Source: Candidatus Pelagibacter sp. (GTDB lineage Bacteria; Pseudomonadota; Alphaproteobacteria; Pelagibacterales; Pelagibacteraceae). Taken from it: 64,000 nt of DNA. The DNA lies in NCBI GenBank assembly GCA_028408795.1, contig JAOOLP010000004.1:1-64000 (forward strand), written 5' to 3'. Of the stretch, positions 8,540 to 18,759 are shown one piece after another; positions within the stretch are counted from its first letter, which is position 1; every line of letters starts with the position of its first letter. Made by a program: the position numbers and the translations under genes. The notes beneath the pieces were generated by a model. The model did not search any database. It was not told the DNA's origin and worked only from the letters and a program-made list of their open reading frames with translations.

Positions 8540-9288
8540 TGAGTGTTGAATATAAAGAGTCATTTGAAAAAACTAGAAAAGCGGGAGTAATTGCTGCAGG
8601 AGCTCTAGATGAAGTTTCAAAAATTATTAAACCAGGAATTTGCACTGATGAAATAGATAAAATTTGTTATGAATATATTAATGATCATGGAGCATATTCG
8701 GCTCCACTTTTTTATAGGGGTTTTCCAAAATCAAGTTGTACATCTGCTAACCACGTAGTGTGTCATGGTATTCCATCTGATAAAGTTTTAAAAGAAGGTG
8801 ATATTGTAAACGTTGATGTTACTGCATTAAAAGATGGATGGCATGGAGATACCAGTAGAACTTTTGAAATAGGAAATATTTCTGTGAAAGCAAAAAAGTT
8901 AGTAGAAACAACTTACAAGTCAATGATGAAAGCAATTGAAGTCATTAAAGATGATGTTCATCTAGGAGATATAGGGGCAACTATTCAAGAGTGCGTAGAA
9001 GCTGAAGGTTTTTCTGTAGTTCAAGATTTTTGTGGTCATGGGATTGGTCAATCTTTTCACAAAGAACCAAATATCTTACACTATGGAAAAAAAGGATCTG
9101 GTGAGAAAATTAAAGCTGGAATGATTTTTACAATAGAACCTATGATAAATATAGGTAATTACGAGACAAAAATTCTAAACGATGGATGGACCGCTGTTAC
9201 AAAAGATAAATCTTTATCTGCACAATTTGAACATACAATAGGTGTAACAAAAGAAGGTTGTGAAATTTTTACATTATTAAATAAATGA
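8539..9288 (+). CDS. map: Methionine aminopeptidase, type I
   Basis: Removes the initiator methionine from nascent proteins. The five metal ligands of the M24 fold can be read in order: VNVDVTALKDGWHGDTSRTF (the two Asp), CGHGIGQSFH (His), MIFTIEPMI (Glu) and QFEHTIGV (Glu). The substrate-pocket block SSCTSANHVVCHGIP is also present. 249 aa is normal for type Ia enzymes without an N-terminal extension. It overlaps sfsA by one base and is followed 14 bp later by purB. Confidence 0.97.
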   Translation: MSVEYKESFEKTRKAGVIAAGALDEVSKIIKPGICTDEIDKICYEYINDHGAYSAPLFYRGFPKSSCTSANHVVCHGIPSDKVLKEGDIVNVDVTALKDGWHGDTSRTFEIGNISVKAKKLVETTYKSMMKAIEVIKDDVHLGDIGATIQECVEAEGFSVVQDFCGHGIGQSFHKEPNILHYGKKGSGEKIKAGMIFTIEPMINIGNYETKILNDGWTAVTKDKSLSAQFEHTIGVTKEGCEIFTLLNK

Positions 9289-9302
9289 AGAAATAAATTC
9301 AA

Positions 9303-10598
9303 ATGATTGAAAGATATTCTAGAAAAGAAATTAAAGATATTTGGGAAGACTATAATAAATATTCGATCTGGTTGGATATTGAATTAGCAGCAGCTGAGTC
9401 AATGGAAAAGCTAAAAATTATCCCTAAAGGAGTTGTAAAAAAAGTTAAATCTAAAGCAAAGATAAATGTCAAAAGAATTTTACAAATTGAGGATAAAGTT
9501 AAACATGATGTAATTGCTTTTTTGACTTCGATTACAGAAAAAGCTGGTAAAGAAGCAAGATACTTACACAAAGGAATGACTTCATCTGATGTTTTAGATA
9601 CTTGCTTTAATATACAGCTTCGTCAATCAGGTAAAATTTTATTAAAAGATATCGATGAATTATTAAAATCAATAAAACGTCAAGCAATGAAACATAAATT
9701 TACTTTATGTATAGGTAGAAGCCACGGTATTCATGCAGAGCCTATTACATTTGGCCTGAAGATGTTAACTTTTTATCAAGAATTTTTAAGAAATAAAAAA
9801 AGATTAGAAAGCTCTATCAAAGAAATTTCAACTTGTGCGATTTCCGGTGCAGTGGGAACTTTTGCTAATATAGATCCAAGAATTGAAAATTATGTAGCTA
9901 AAAAACTTAAACTTGATGTTGAACCCATATCTACACAAGTAATTCCTAGAGACAGACATGCACAATTTTTTTCCACACTAGGAATTATTGCAAGTTCAAT
10001 TGAGAGATTTGCTGTAGAAATTAGACACTTACAAAGAACTGAAGTTTTAGAAGTTGAGGAGTTTTTTGGAAAAAAACAAAAAGGATCATCAGCTATGCCT
10101 CATAAAAAAAATCCAATTTTGAGTGAGAACTTAACAGGTTTAGCAAGATTAATAAGATCAAGTGTAATACCATCTCTTGAAAATGTTGCTCTATGGCATG
10201 AGAGAGATATTTCACATTCAGCTGTAGAAAGAAATATTGGTCCAGATACAACTATAGCACTAGACTTTGCTTTAGTCAGATTATCTAATGTGGTAAAAAA
10301 TCTTAATATTTACCCAGACCAAATGAAAAAAAATCTTAATCTTACTAAAGGAATATTTTTTTCTCAGAGGGTTTTGCTAGAACTTACAAATGTCGGGTTT
10401 ACTAGAGAAGATGCTTATAAGATAGTTCAAAGTAGTGCAATGAAATCATGGAATGAAAATTCCTCTTTTTTTAGCAATATAATCAACGACAAAAAAATTA
10501 CCAATAAAATACCTGTTAATAAACTTAAAAAATTATTTAATTTCGGTTATCATACTAAAAAAATTAATATAATTTTCAGAAGATCCTTAAAAAAATAA
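9303..10598 (+). CDS. purB: Adenylosuccinate lyase
   Basis: Cleaves SAICAR to AICAR plus fumarate and adenylosuccinate to AMP plus fumarate, acting twice in purine synthesis. The fumarase/aspartase-superfamily signature is present as GSSAMPHKKNPILSE. Other conserved blocks are HKGMTSSDVLDT, GRSHGIHAEPITFG with the catalytic His, and WHERDISHSAVER. Length 431 aa is typical of the bacterial short form. It begins the purine block and is followed 7 bp later by purC, whose product SAICAR is its substrate after aspartate addition. Confidence 0.97.
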   Translation: MIERYSRKEIKDIWEDYNKYSIWLDIELAAAESMEKLKIIPKGVVKKVKSKAKINVKRILQIEDKVKHDVIAFLTSITEKAGKEARYLHKGMTSSDVLDTCFNIQLRQSGKILLKDIDELLKSIKRQAMKHKFTLCIGRSHGIHAEPITFGLKMLTFYQEFLRNKKRLESSIKEISTCAISGAVGTFANIDPRIENYVAKKLKLDVEPISTQVIPRDRHAQFFSTLGIIASSIERFAVEIRHLQRTEVLEVEEFFGKKQKGSSAMPHKKNPILSENLTGLARLIRSSVIPSLENVALWHERDISHSAVERNIGPDTTIALDFALVRLSNVVKNLNIYPDQMKKNLNLTKGIFFSQRVLLELTNVGFTREDAYKIVQSSAMKSWNENSSFFSNIINDKKITNKIPVNKLKKLFNFGYHTKKINIIFRRSLKK

Positions 10599-10605
10599 AC
10601 TTATT

Positions 10606-11397
10606 ATGAATAAAGGAAACAAATTATACGAAGGTAAAGCGAAGATTATCTATGAAACGAAGGATAAAGATTTAGTTATTCAACATTTTAAGGATGATGC
10701 TACTGCCTTTAATAATCTTAAAAAAGCAAAGGTAGAAGGTAAAGGAGTTTTGAATAACAGAATATCAGAATATATTCTTACAAATCTTAGTCAATGTGGA
10801 ATAAAAAATCATTTAATTAAAAGATTAAACATGCGAGAGCAGCTGATTAGAAAAGCAGAAATTTATCCTATTGAATTTATTGTAAGAAATATAGCTACGG
10901 GGTCTCTTACGAAAAGATTGAATATCCCTGAGGGAACAGTTTTAGAAAAACCTTTATTAGAATATTGCTACAAGAAGGATGAACTAGAGGATCCTTTAAT
11001 TTCAAAAGAACATATCTATTCATTCGGTTGGGCTACTGAAAAAGAGATAAAATTAATTGACACTATGACATTAAGAATTAATGACTTACTAACAGGAATA
11101 TTCAGAGGTATAGGAATCAAGTTAATTGATTTTAAGATTGAATATGGAAAGTCTTGGAATAATGATTTGAAAAAAAAAGAAATAATTTTGGTAGATGAAA
11201 TAAGTCCTGATACCTGCAGATTATGGGATATTAAAACTGAAAAAAAACTTGATAAAGATCGATTTAGAAAAGATTTAGGTAATGTAATTCAAGCTTACCA
11301 AGAGGTGGCTAGAAGATTGGGCATTATGCCTGAAGAAACTAATGTAAGCGAAGTAAATTTTGGTAAAACCATTCCTATAAAATTTAAAAAAAAATAA
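10606..11397 (+). CDS. purC: Phosphoribosylaminoimidazole-succinocarboxamide synthase
   Basis: SAICAR synthase joins CAIR and aspartate using ATP. Family blocks seen: KLYEGKAKIIY at the N-terminus (ATP grasp), FKDDATAFN, the IEFIVRNIATGSL region, KLIDFKIEYG and ILVDEISPDTCRLWD. The length, 263 aa, is slightly longer than the E. coli enzyme and usual for alphaproteobacteria. It is within the purB-purC-purS-purQ-purL run, spaced 1 bp from purS. Confidence 0.97.
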   Translation: MNKGNKLYEGKAKIIYETKDKDLVIQHFKDDATAFNNLKKAKVEGKGVLNNRISEYILTNLSQCGIKNHLIKRLNMREQLIRKAEIYPIEFIVRNIATGSLTKRLNIPEGTVLEKPLLEYCYKKDELEDPLISKEHIYSFGWATEKEIKLIDTMTLRINDLLTGIFRGIGIKLIDFKIEYGKSWNNDLKKKEIILVDEISPDTCRLWDIKTEKKLDKDRFRKDLGNVIQAYQEVARRLGIMPEETNVSEVNFGKTIPIKFKKK

Positions 11398-11398
11398 A

Positions 11399-11641
11399 TT
11401 GAAATTCTCAGTTATAGTTACTCTTAAAAAAGATGTTTTAGATCCACAAGGGAAAGTTGTGGGGAATACACTTAAAAATATTGGAATGGAAAATGTAAAA
11501 AGTGTTAGACAAGGAAAATATTTTGAAATTGAAATAGATGACGATGATTTTGATAACGCAGAAAAAAAAATTGATGATATGTGTAAAAAACTACTAGCAA
11601 ATCTTGTCATAGAAGATTACAAAGTTAGTAAGATTCAATGA
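11399..11641 (+). CDS. purS: Phosphoribosylformylglycinamidine synthase subunit PurS
   Basis: Small subunit of the three-part FGAM synthase. The 80-residue protein opens KFSVIVTLKKDVLDPQGKVV and contains VRQGKYFEIEID, both standard PurS features. It bridges PurQ and the small PurL for ammonia channelling. The start appears to be a TTG at 11399, right after the purC stop. An ATG is not available before the conserved first strand. Its end overlaps the purQ start by four bases (ATGA), so the subunits are probably translated together. Confidence 0.95.
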   Translation: MKFSVIVTLKKDVLDPQGKVVGNTLKNIGMENVKSVRQGKYFEIEIDDDDFDNAEKKIDDMCKKLLANLVIEDYKVSKIQ

Positions 11642-12315
11642 ATTCATCAGTTATTGTATTTCCAGGCTCCAATTGTGATAGAGATGTAGCAGTTGCATTA
11701 GAAAAAATGCAATTTAAGAATAAGATGGTTTGGCATAAAGAAACAACCTTACCTAAATCTGATTTAATAATTATACCTGGAGGTTTTTCCTATGGAGATT
11801 ACTTAAGATCAGGTGCTGTTGCTGGAAAGTCTTTAATAATAAGCGAGGTAATTAAAGCAGCTAACAATGGTTGTTTAGTTCTTGGGATTTGTAATGGCTT
11901 TCAAATATTAACAGAAACAGGCTTACTTAAAGGTGCTTTATTGAGAAATAAAAATCTTAAATTTATAAATAAAGATGTAAATATAAAAGTTATCAACAAC
12001 CAGACAAAATTTTCAAAAAAGTATAAAAAAGATCAAGTTTTAAAAATTAATATAGCTCATAACGAAGGAAATTATTTTACTAGCCCTGAACACTTAAAAA
12101 GGCTTAATGAGGAAAATTTAATCGCTTTTAAATATTGTGATTCTAAAGGAAAAATTAGTGATGAAAATAATCCTAATGGATCTATAGAAAATATAGCTGG
12201 TATTTATAATTCAAAAAAAAATATTTTAGGTATGATGCCACATCCTGAACGTATGGTAGATAAAATGATTGCTAACGAAGATGGGGTAAATTTATTTTCA
12301 GGCTTATTTAATTAA
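11638..12315 (+). CDS. purQ: Phosphoribosylformylglycinamidine synthase glutaminase subunit PurQ
   Basis: Class I glutamine amidotransferase that supplies ammonia to PurL. It starts [14 protein letters not shown], has [16 protein letters not shown], the nucleophile elbow GICNGFQIL (Cys) and near the end MMPHPER with the catalytic His, followed by a typical C-terminal tail. 225 aa is the usual stand-alone PurQ size. It overlaps purS by 4 bp and precedes purL by 1 bp. Confidence 0.97.
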   Translation: MNSSVIVFPGSNCDRDVAVALEKMQFKNKMVWHKETTLPKSDLIIIPGGFSYGDYLRSGAVAGKSLIISEVIKAANNGCLVLGICNGFQILTETGLLKGALLRNKNLKFINKDVNIKVINNQTKFSKKYKKDQVLKINIAHNEGNYFTSPEHLKRLNEENLIAFKYCDSKGKISDENNPNGSIENIAGIYNSKKNILGMMPHPERMVDKMIANEDGVNLFSGLFN

Positions 12316-12316
12316 A

Positions 12317-14497
12317 ATGAAAATTACAAATCAGCTTGTAGAAAAACATGGATTGAAACGCGAAGAATTTTCTTCAATAAAAAAATTATTAGATAGAGAG
12401 CCTAACCTGCTTGAATTAGGAATTTTTTCAGCAATGTGGAATGAGCATTGCTCCTATAAATCTTCTAAAGTTCATCTTAAAAATTTACCAACCAAAGGAG
12501 AAAACGTTATTCAAGGTCCAGGTGAAAATGCTGGAGTAATAGATATTGGTGATGATGATGCAATAATTTTTAAAATTGAGAGTCATAATCACCCCTCTTA
12601 CTTAGAGCCTTATCAGGGTGCAGCAACAGGTGTAGGAGGAATACTAAGAGATGTTTTTACTATGGGTGCTAGACCAATAGCACTTTTGAACTCTATACAT
12701 TTTGGATCCCCTGATTATCACAAAACAAAAAGTTTACTTAATGGGGTAGTTTCAGGAATAGGAGGGTATGGTAATTCAATAGGTATACCAACAGTAGCTG
12801 GTGAAACGAAATTCAATAAGACTTATAACGAAAACATTTTAGTAAATGCTATGGCTGTTGGTCATGCAAAAAAAGACAAGATATTTTATTCAAAAGCCAA
12901 AGGCTTAAATAAATCAGTTGTCTACGTTGGGTCTAAAACTGGAAGAGATGGAATTCATGGAGCTTCAATGGCTTCAGCAGAATTTGATGAAAATTCGGAA
13001 GATAAAAAACCTACAGTCCAAGTTGGAGATCCTTTTACAGAAAAATTATTGATGGAAGCCTGTTTAGAACTAATGAAAGATAAGTCAATAATTTCTATTC
13101 AAGACATGGGTGCAGCAGGACTTACCTCATCAAGCGTCGAAATGGCCTCTAAGGGTGATTTAGGTATCGAATTACATTTGGAAAAAGTCCCATGCAGAGA
13201 AAAAAATATGACACCATACGAGATGATGCTTTCCGAAAGCCAGGAGAGAATGCTCATCATATTAGAAGATGGAAAAGAAAAAGCTGCAAGAAAAATATTT
13301 GAGAAATGGGATCTCGATTTTGTTGTTATAGGAAAGACCACAAACACAAAAAAATTAGTTCTTAAATACAATAATCTTATTGAGGGAGAAATACCAATTA
13401 GTGCTTTAGCAACAAGCGCTCCATTGTATAATAGAAAATGGGATAAAAAAAAATTGCCTAAAGATAAAGTTGATTTGGGTGGTTTAAAAAAAATAAAAAT
13501 TGAAGATGCCTTAATTAAAATTTTATCCTCAGCAAATTATTCAAATAAAAGCTGGATTACTGATCAATTCGATCAAATGGTTATGTGTAATACTGCACAA
13601 AAATCTGGATCTGATGCCGCAATAATTAGAATTCATGGAAAAGAAAAAGCAATAGCTGTGTCAGTTGACTCCTCAGCAAATTACTGCAAAGCACATCCAT
13701 TAACTGGTGGTAAGCAAATTGTTTGTGAAAATTGGAGGAATCTAATTTCGGTAGGAGCAAAGCCAATAGCGATAACGAATTGTTTAAATTTTGGAAACCC
13801 CGAGGAACCGAATATAATGGGTGAATTTGCTGAATGTTTATTAGGAATAAAAGAGTCATGTGAGTTTTTAAACTATCCTGTAGTTTCCGGAAATGTATCT
13901 TTTTATAATGGCACAAATAAAAAAAATATATCACCAACACCTGTAATTGGTGGAGTTGGTATAATTTCTAATTTAAAAAAACCTATGAACCATAAATTAA
14001 AAAAGGATAATAGCATTGTAATCATCATAGGCAAAACATTCGGACATTTGGAACAAAGTGCTTTTCTTGAGGAAGTGTACTCAATTACTGATGGGCAACC
14101 ACCAGAAGTAAACTTAAAAAATGAAAAGAACAATGGAGAGGCTGTACTAGAAATTATTAAAAAAGATTTAGTAAACTCTGTTCATGATATTTCTAGCGGT
14201 GGATTAATTGTCGCATTAGCAGAAATGTCGATTGGGTCAAACTTTGGTTTAAAAATTTATAAACCAAAAAAATTAACTAAATTGATAAAATATCTGTTTG
14301 GAGAAGATCAAGGAAGATATATCCTTGAAATTGATAAAGAAAAATTAAAAAAAGTTGAGGAAATACTTAAAAATAACAATATATTTTACGAGCAGATTGG
14401 TTTAACACAAAAAGATTTTTTTGAGGTTGAAGACGAATTTAAGATTGATATTAAAAAACTACATAAAATCAATAATCAGTGGTATAATAATTATTAA
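12317..14497 (+). CDS. purL: Phosphoribosylformylglycinamidine synthase subunit PurL (small type)
   Basis: Catalytic ATP-dependent subunit converting FGAR to FGAM. 726 aa, the short PurL that works with PurS and PurQ rather than the 1300-aa fused form. Visible blocks include [15 protein letters not shown] with the catalytic His, [31 protein letters not shown] and [18 protein letters not shown]. The second half has [20 protein letters not shown] and VHDISSGGL. It overlaps the bolA start by one base (TAATG). Confidence 0.97.
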   Translation: MKITNQLVEKHGLKREEFSSIKKLLDREPNLLELGIFSAMWNEHCSYKSSKVHLKNLPTKGENVIQGPGENAGVIDIGDDDAIIFKIESHNHPSYLEPYQGAATGVGGILRDVFTMGARPIALLNSIHFGSPDYHKTKSLLNGVVSGIGGYGNSIGIPTVAGETKFNKTYNENILVNAMAVGHAKKDKIFYSKAKGLNKSVVYVGSKTGRDGIHGASMASAEFDENSEDKKPTVQVGDPFTEKLLMEACLELMKDKSIISIQDMGAAGLTSSSVEMASKGDLGIELHLEKVPCREKNMTPYEMMLSESQERMLIILEDGKEKAARKIFEKWDLDFVVIGKTTNTKKLVLKYNNLIEGEIPISALATSAPLYNRKWDKKKLPKDKVDLGGLKKIKIEDALIKILSSANYSNKSWITDQFDQMVMCNTAQKSGSDAAIIRIHGKEKAIAVSVDSSANYCKAHPLTGGKQIVCENWRNLISVGAKPIAITNCLNFGNPEEPNIMGEFAECLLGIKESCEFLNYPVVSGNVSFYNGTNKKNISPTPVIGGVGIISNLKKPMNHKLKKDNSIVIIIGKTFGHLEQSAFLEEVYSITDGQPPEVNLKNEKNNGEAVLEIIKKDLVNSVHDISSGGLIVALAEMSIGSNFGLKIYKPKKLTKLIKYLFGEDQGRYILEIDKEKLKKVEEILKNNNIFYEQIGLTQKDFFEVEDEFKIDIKKLHKINNQWYNNY

Positions 14498-14727
14498 TGG
14501 CATTACCAATAGACGAAATTAAAAAATTAATAACATCATCAATACCTGATGCATCTATTGAAATTAAAGACTTAATGGGGGATAACAACCATTATTCTGC
14601 AATAATAAAATCAAAAATGTTTAGCGGACTAAATAAAATTGATCAGCATAAGTTAGTATATAAATCCTTAAAAGGTAAAATGGGAAATGAGCTTCATGCT
14701 TTATCAATTACTACAGAAAGTAAATAA
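14497..14727 (+). CDS. BolA-family protein (Grx4 partner)
   Basis: A 76-residue BolA-fold protein: LPIDEIKKLITSSIPDASIEIKDL at the N-terminus, then H-Y-S-A-I-I (the conserved His region) and KLVYKSLKGKMGNELHAL with the R/K-x-x-x-V/L-Y helix. BolA proteins bind monothiol glutaredoxins and [2Fe-2S] clusters and take part in iron-sulfur and iron homeostasis. The very next gene, overlapping by one base, encodes the monothiol glutaredoxin, so the partners are co-expressed. Short form, most like IbaG/BolA2. Confidence 0.9.
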   Translation: MALPIDEIKKLITSSIPDASIEIKDLMGDNNHYSAIIKSKMFSGLNKIDQHKLVYKSLKGKMGNELHALSITTESK

Positions 14728-15044
14728 TGGATATTAAAGAAAAAATTAAAAAAATCATAGAGAGTAATGATGTTTGTCTATTTATGAAAGGCACTGCAAA
14801 TGCCCCTCAATGCGGATTTTCAAATGTTGTTGCTAATGTTCTTAAACATTTAAAGGTAGATTTTAAAGATATTAACGTTTTAGAGGATGAAGCTTTAAGG
14901 CAAGGTATTAAAGATTACAGTGATTGGCCAACAATTCCCCAGTTATATATTAAGAACGAATTTATTGGTGGATGTGATATAATAAAAGAAATGTTCGAAA
15001 AAGGTGAATTAAAATCATTACTGGAGAAAAAAAATCTAATTTAA
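14727..15044 (+). CDS. grxD: Monothiol glutaredoxin, Grx4 family
   Basis: CGFS-type glutaredoxin that carries or delivers [2Fe-2S] clusters. The 105-residue protein has FMKGTANAPQCGFSNVVANVL with the single active-site cysteine in CGFS, DWPTIPQLYIKNEFIGGCDII with the cis-Pro and GG-C-D glutathione-binding block. Directly downstream of bolA (TAATG overlap). Its 3' end overlaps the convergent methyltransferase gene by four bases. Confidence 0.96.
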   Translation: MDIKEKIKKIIESNDVCLFMKGTANAPQCGFSNVVANVLKHLKVDFKDINVLEDEALRQGIKDYSDWPTIPQLYIKNEFIGGCDIIKEMFEKGELKSLLEKKNLI

Positions 15045-15778
15045 TTCTTCTCTATAAAAGAAATATCTGAGTCTTTTAAACTTCCTTTAAAAATCTCAAT
15101 TTTTTTTATTTTTTCAAAAAAATAATTTTGCTCAGTTTTGTTAAATAAATTTGACTCAAAAAAATTTTTATTTTTTAAATTATCTAATAACTGATCTACT
15201 AAAATATGATTTATATTCTTGTTATAGTCATAATAATTAGGATGTTTGAAGTCCTCTATTATATAAATTCCCTTTTTCTTCAGGTGTTTGAATAAATACT
15301 TAAGACCAAACAATATATCACTTAGATTGTGTGATCCATCGTCAATTATTAAGTCAAAATATTCTTGTGTAGTACTTATTTCTTTCAAAGTTTTATCAAT
15401 TTTTTTTTTGTCATTAATATCTAAACCAAACACATTCAAGTCTTTGGAGGAGTATTTAAAATTTGAAATGTTTATGTCAAAACAATAAATTTTCGAATTT
15501 TTAAAATATTTTTTGAATGCAGCGGCTGAAGCACCAGAATAAGAGCCAATTTCTAGTATATTTATATCTTTATTTCTTAAAAAGTTTAACTTATTTGAAT
15601 AAAATTTTGAAAACCCATGCCCTTTTTCTTTTGTGGCTTTAAATATATCTGCTTTATCACTTCCATAATAATGAAATAGTTCGTCTAAGTTATTTGAATT
15701 GATTGCGTCGTTGTCTATATTTATTTTTTTTTTGAATTTATATAAAATCTTTCTCTTAAATAGGCTAAAGAAATTCAA
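15041..15778 (-). CDS. Class I SAM-dependent methyltransferase, macrolide/glycan O-methyltransferase-like
   Basis: 245 residues. The pattern YYGSDKAD...GHGFSKFYSN before motif I (INILEIGSYSGASAAAF) and the strand IYCFDIN, then LIIDDGSHNLSDILFGL and a KKGIYIIEDF block resemble sugar O-methyltransferases of the MycE/macrocin type, where the DD-G-S-H segment binds metal. Such enzymes also occur in surface polysaccharide clusters. The lysine-rich N-terminal 30 residues are not conserved. It starts immediately after rpsD, an unusual place for this kind of enzyme. Substrate unknown. Confidence 0.8.
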   Translation of the reverse strand: MNFFSLFKRKILYKFKKKINIDNDAINSNNLDELFHYYGSDKADIFKATKEKGHGFSKFYSNKLNFLRNKDINILEIGSYSGASAAAFKKYFKNSKIYCFDINISNFKYSSKDLNVFGLDINDKKKIDKTLKEISTTQEYFDLIIDDGSHNLSDILFGLKYLFKHLKKKGIYIIEDFKHPNYYDYNKNINHILVDQLLDNLKNKNFFESNLFNKTEQNYFFEKIKKIEIFKGSLKDSDISFIEKN

Positions 15779-16396
15779 TTATCGAGAATAATATTCAATT
15801 ACGAGGCTAGGTTCCATTATTACCGGATATGGAACTTCAGAAAATTTTGGTTTTCTTACAAGTTTAGCTGTTTTATTTTTATCATCTAGTTGAATGTACT
15901 CGGGCACATCTCTTTCCTTGCTTTGTAAAGAACCTTCTATAACTGTTAATTTTTTTGATTTATCTCTGATCTCAATTAAATCAGTATCTTTCACTGAATA
16001 ACTAGAAATGTTCACTCTTTTTTTATTAACTCTAATATGGCCATGATTTATCATTTGTCTCGCAGAAAATACTGTTGTTGCAAATTTAGCTCTATAAATA
16101 ACTGTATCAAGTCTACTTTCAAGTAAAGCAATTAAATTTTCAGTTGTGTCACCTTTTTTAGCAAGAGCTTTTCTGTATATATTTCGAAATTGTCTTTCAT
16201 TAATGTTACCGTAATATGCTTTAAGTTTTTGTTTAGCTTGTAATTGAGTACCATAATCAGTTGGTTTGCCTTTTTTATTTTGACCGTGTTGTCCTGGAGG
16301 ATAAGCTCTAGAATTAAACGGACTTTTTGGCCTACCCCAAAGATTGACTTTTAATCTTCTATCGACTTTGTGTTTAGATTTTAATCTTTTTGTCAT
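15779..16396 (-). CDS. rpsD: 30S ribosomal protein S4
   Basis: Primary 16S rRNA-binding protein that starts small-subunit assembly. It begins [15 protein letters not shown], contains [11 protein letters not shown] and the S4 RNA-binding domain ([37 protein letters not shown]), and ends VIEYYSR. 205 aa is normal for alphaproteobacteria, which lack the E. coli zinc-type variation. It stands as a single gene away from the alpha operon. I see no clear leader structure in the 49 bp upstream. Confidence 0.98.
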   Translation of the reverse strand: MTKRLKSKHKVDRRLKVNLWGRPKSPFNSRAYPPGQHGQNKKGKPTDYGTQLQAKQKLKAYYGNINERQFRNIYRKALAKKGDTTENLIALLESRLDTVIYRAKFATTVFSARQMINHGHIRVNKKRVNISSYSVKDTDLIEIRDKSKKLTVIEGSLQSKERDVPEYIQLDDKNKTAKLVRKPKFSEVPYPVIMEPSLVIEYYSR

Positions 16397-16445
16397 ATTT
16401 AATGTTCTGTGTTTACAAGATTTATTAGGTAATTGTCAATTATGG

Positions 16446-17165
16446 TTAATATTTTTTTTCACTTAAAGCGCTAATAATACTCGCAAAAATCCTCAATTCT
16501 TTATCACTTGGCTCTAATCTGTAAATTAAATTATGGATATTTAGTAACATAGATTGTTTCTTTTCTGATGGCATAAAAAATTCTTTATTTTCAAGCAGAT
16601 TTATAAGATGAGTTAACAATGCAGAAATTTGACCTTTGGTAGAGGTCTTAATACTTTTAGTGTTTTTTTTAAACTTACTATAGTTCAAAATTTTGAAAAT
16701 TTCATAGCATATCAGTGTTAATGAATGAGATAAATTGAGAGATTTAAAATTTTTTGAGGTTGGAATTTGTAAAATATAATTAGAGAATGACAAATCTTTA
16801 TTGGATAAACCTGAGGCTTCTGGTCCAAACATAAAACCTATCTTTTTATTTTTATTAGATCTAATTACTCTATCTAAACTATTCATTGAAATATGCCTTT
16901 TATTAACATCTCTTTTACGAGCGCTTAATGATACAATGATATTAAATTTTTCAATTGCTCTCTCAACTGTATCATAAATTTTTGCTTTTTTTATTATATC
17001 GTATGCACCAACTGCAGTTGCTTTCACTTTTGGATTTAGAACTGAATTTTTTGGTGAAACTATAATTAAATTAGTAAAATCAAAGTTTTTTATAGAACGA
17101 GCGCATGCACCAATATTTTCACTTAATTGTGGTTTAATCAATATGAAACCAAAATTACTTTTCAT
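16446..17165 (-). CDS. trmJ: tRNA/rRNA 2'-O-methyltransferase, TrmJ-like (SpoU/SPOUT)
   Basis: SAM-dependent ribose methylation, probably at position 32 of tRNA. The SPOUT knot motifs are all present: KPQLSENIGACARSIKNF (motif 1, N-x-G-x-x-x-R), FMFGPEASGLSNKDL (motif 2) and LNLSHSLTLICYEI (motif 3). A C-terminal helical region follows, as in TrmJ. 239 aa. Its start overlaps the end of cimA by 11 bp. Confidence 0.88.
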   Translation of the reverse strand: MKSNFGFILIKPQLSENIGACARSIKNFDFTNLIIVSPKNSVLNPKVKATAVGAYDIIKKAKIYDTVERAIEKFNIIVSLSARKRDVNKRHISMNSLDRVIRSNKNKKIGFMFGPEASGLSNKDLSFSNYILQIPTSKNFKSLNLSHSLTLICYEIFKILNYSKFKKNTKSIKTSTKGQISALLTHLINLLENKEFFMPSEKKQSMLLNIHNLIYRLEPSDKELRIFASIISALSEKKY

Positions 17166-18759
17166 TCAAATTGGCTGGGGCTTTTTCTTTGTATAATTTA
17201 TAGTCTAAACTATCGATTAATGCCTTGAAAGAAGCTTCTATTATGTTAGGTGAGACACCAACAGTAAACCAGCTTTTACCTGTTTTATCGGTACTTTCAA
17301 TTAATACTCGAGTAGTTGCTTCTGTCCCTGTATTTAAAATTCTTACCTTATAATCAAGCAACTTCAAATCAGAGAAAAAATTATAATATTTTTCAACTTT
17401 TTTAAAATTTGATCTTATAGCATTGTCTAATGCATTCACTGGACCGTTACCTTCTCCATCGCAACTAATTTCTTTTCCATCAATCAGAAAAACTACATTT
17501 GCTTTTGTTAATATTTTATCTGATTTAGAAACATTAACGTTATAGCTTTTAACTTTAAGATATTCAGGTATTTTGCCTAAAAGTCTATTTGCTAATAGCT
17601 CAAAGGACGCATCTGCACCATCATAGGAGTAGCCACTAAATTCTCTGTCTTTAACTTCATCTAAAATTCTTTGAACTTTAGAGTCTTGAGAGTCAATTTT
17701 TATTCCGTATTTTTCCAGTCTAGATAATATATTTGATCTACCTGACTGATTTGAAACAATAATATTTCTGTGATTTCCTATCATTTTAGGGTCAACATGC
17801 TCGTATGTTTTTGGATCTTTTTTTACTGCTGAAACATGCAGTCCACCTTTGTGAGAAAAAGCAGATGCTCCAACATAAGCCATGTGCTTGTTTGGTTTTC
17901 TGTTTAAAATTTCATCAAGAAGTCTTGAACATTCGGTTAAAGATGAAAGTTTTTCTTTTTTAATATTAATTTCATATTTATCGCTAAATGATTTTTTTAG
18001 GCATAAAGTTGGAATTATTGACATTAAATTTGCATTTCCACATCTTTCTCCTAGTCCATTTATTGTCCCCTGTATTTGCCTAGCGCCAGACTCTACTGCT
18101 GCCAAAGAATTTGCAACGGCATTTTCTGTGTCGTTATGAGCATGAATTCCAAGATTGTTTCCTGGAACTACTTTGGTGACCTTTGATACTATCTCTCTAA
18201 TCTCATGTGGTAATGTTCCCCCATTAGTATCACATAAAACAACCCATCTAGCTCCATTATCATATGCCTCTTTAAGGCAATTAATGGCATAATCTGGATT
18301 AGCTTTATACCCATCAAAAAAATGCTCAGCATCAAATAGAAATTCTTTTTTATTTTTCAAAAAATGTTTAGCAGTCTCTCGAATATTTTCTAAATTTTCT
18401 TCGTTTTTAATTCCTAAAGCAACTTTTACATGAAAATCCCATGATTTTCCTACAACGCATACTGCCGGGGTGTTCGCGTTTATTAATGAGGATAATCCAG
18501 GATCATTATCAGCACTTCTCCCAGTTTTTTTTGTCATTCCAAAAGCAGTAAATAAAGTATTTGGCATTTTTGGAGGACTAGAAAAAAATTTAGTGTCTAC
18601 AGGATTAGCTCCTGGCCAACCACCTTCTACATAATCTACACCTATATCCGATAAAACTTTTGCTAACTTATTTTTATCTTCTATTGAAAAATCTACACCT
18701 TCAGTTTGAGCTCCATCTCGCAAAGTTGTATCAAAAATGTATATTTTTTCTTTTTTCAT
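17155..18759 (-). CDS. cimA: (R)-citramalate synthase
   Basis: Condenses pyruvate and acetyl-CoA to citramalate, giving 2-oxobutyrate for isoleucine without threonine deaminase. The catalytic TIM barrel begins IYIFDTTLRDGAQTEGVDFS, then GVDYVEGGWPGANPVD (the G-G-W-P-G typical of CimA rather than LeuA), LGIHAHNDTENAVANSL (metal-binding H-x-H) and GTINGLGERCGN. The C-terminal half carries the LeuA regulatory domain, ending near DYKLYKEK. The ATG at 18759 overlaps the cysS stop (ATGA). A TTG 12 bp upstream is less likely. 534 aa. Confidence 0.93.
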   Translation of the reverse strand: MKKEKIYIFDTTLRDGAQTEGVDFSIEDKNKLAKVLSDIGVDYVEGGWPGANPVDTKFFSSPPKMPNTLFTAFGMTKKTGRSADNDPGLSSLINANTPAVCVVGKSWDFHVKVALGIKNEENLENIRETAKHFLKNKKEFLFDAEHFFDGYKANPDYAINCLKEAYDNGARWVVLCDTNGGTLPHEIREIVSKVTKVVPGNNLGIHAHNDTENAVANSLAAVESGARQIQGTINGLGERCGNANLMSIIPTLCLKKSFSDKYEINIKKEKLSSLTECSRLLDEILNRKPNKHMAYVGASAFSHKGGLHVSAVKKDPKTYEHVDPKMIGNHRNIIVSNQSGRSNILSRLEKYGIKIDSQDSKVQRILDEVKDREFSGYSYDGADASFELLANRLLGKIPEYLKVKSYNVNVSKSDKILTKANVVFLIDGKEISCDGEGNGPVNALDNAIRSNFKKVEKYYNFFSDLKLLDYKVRILNTGTEATTRVLIESTDKTGKSWFTVGVSPNIIEASFKALIDSLDYKLYKEKAPANLNEK

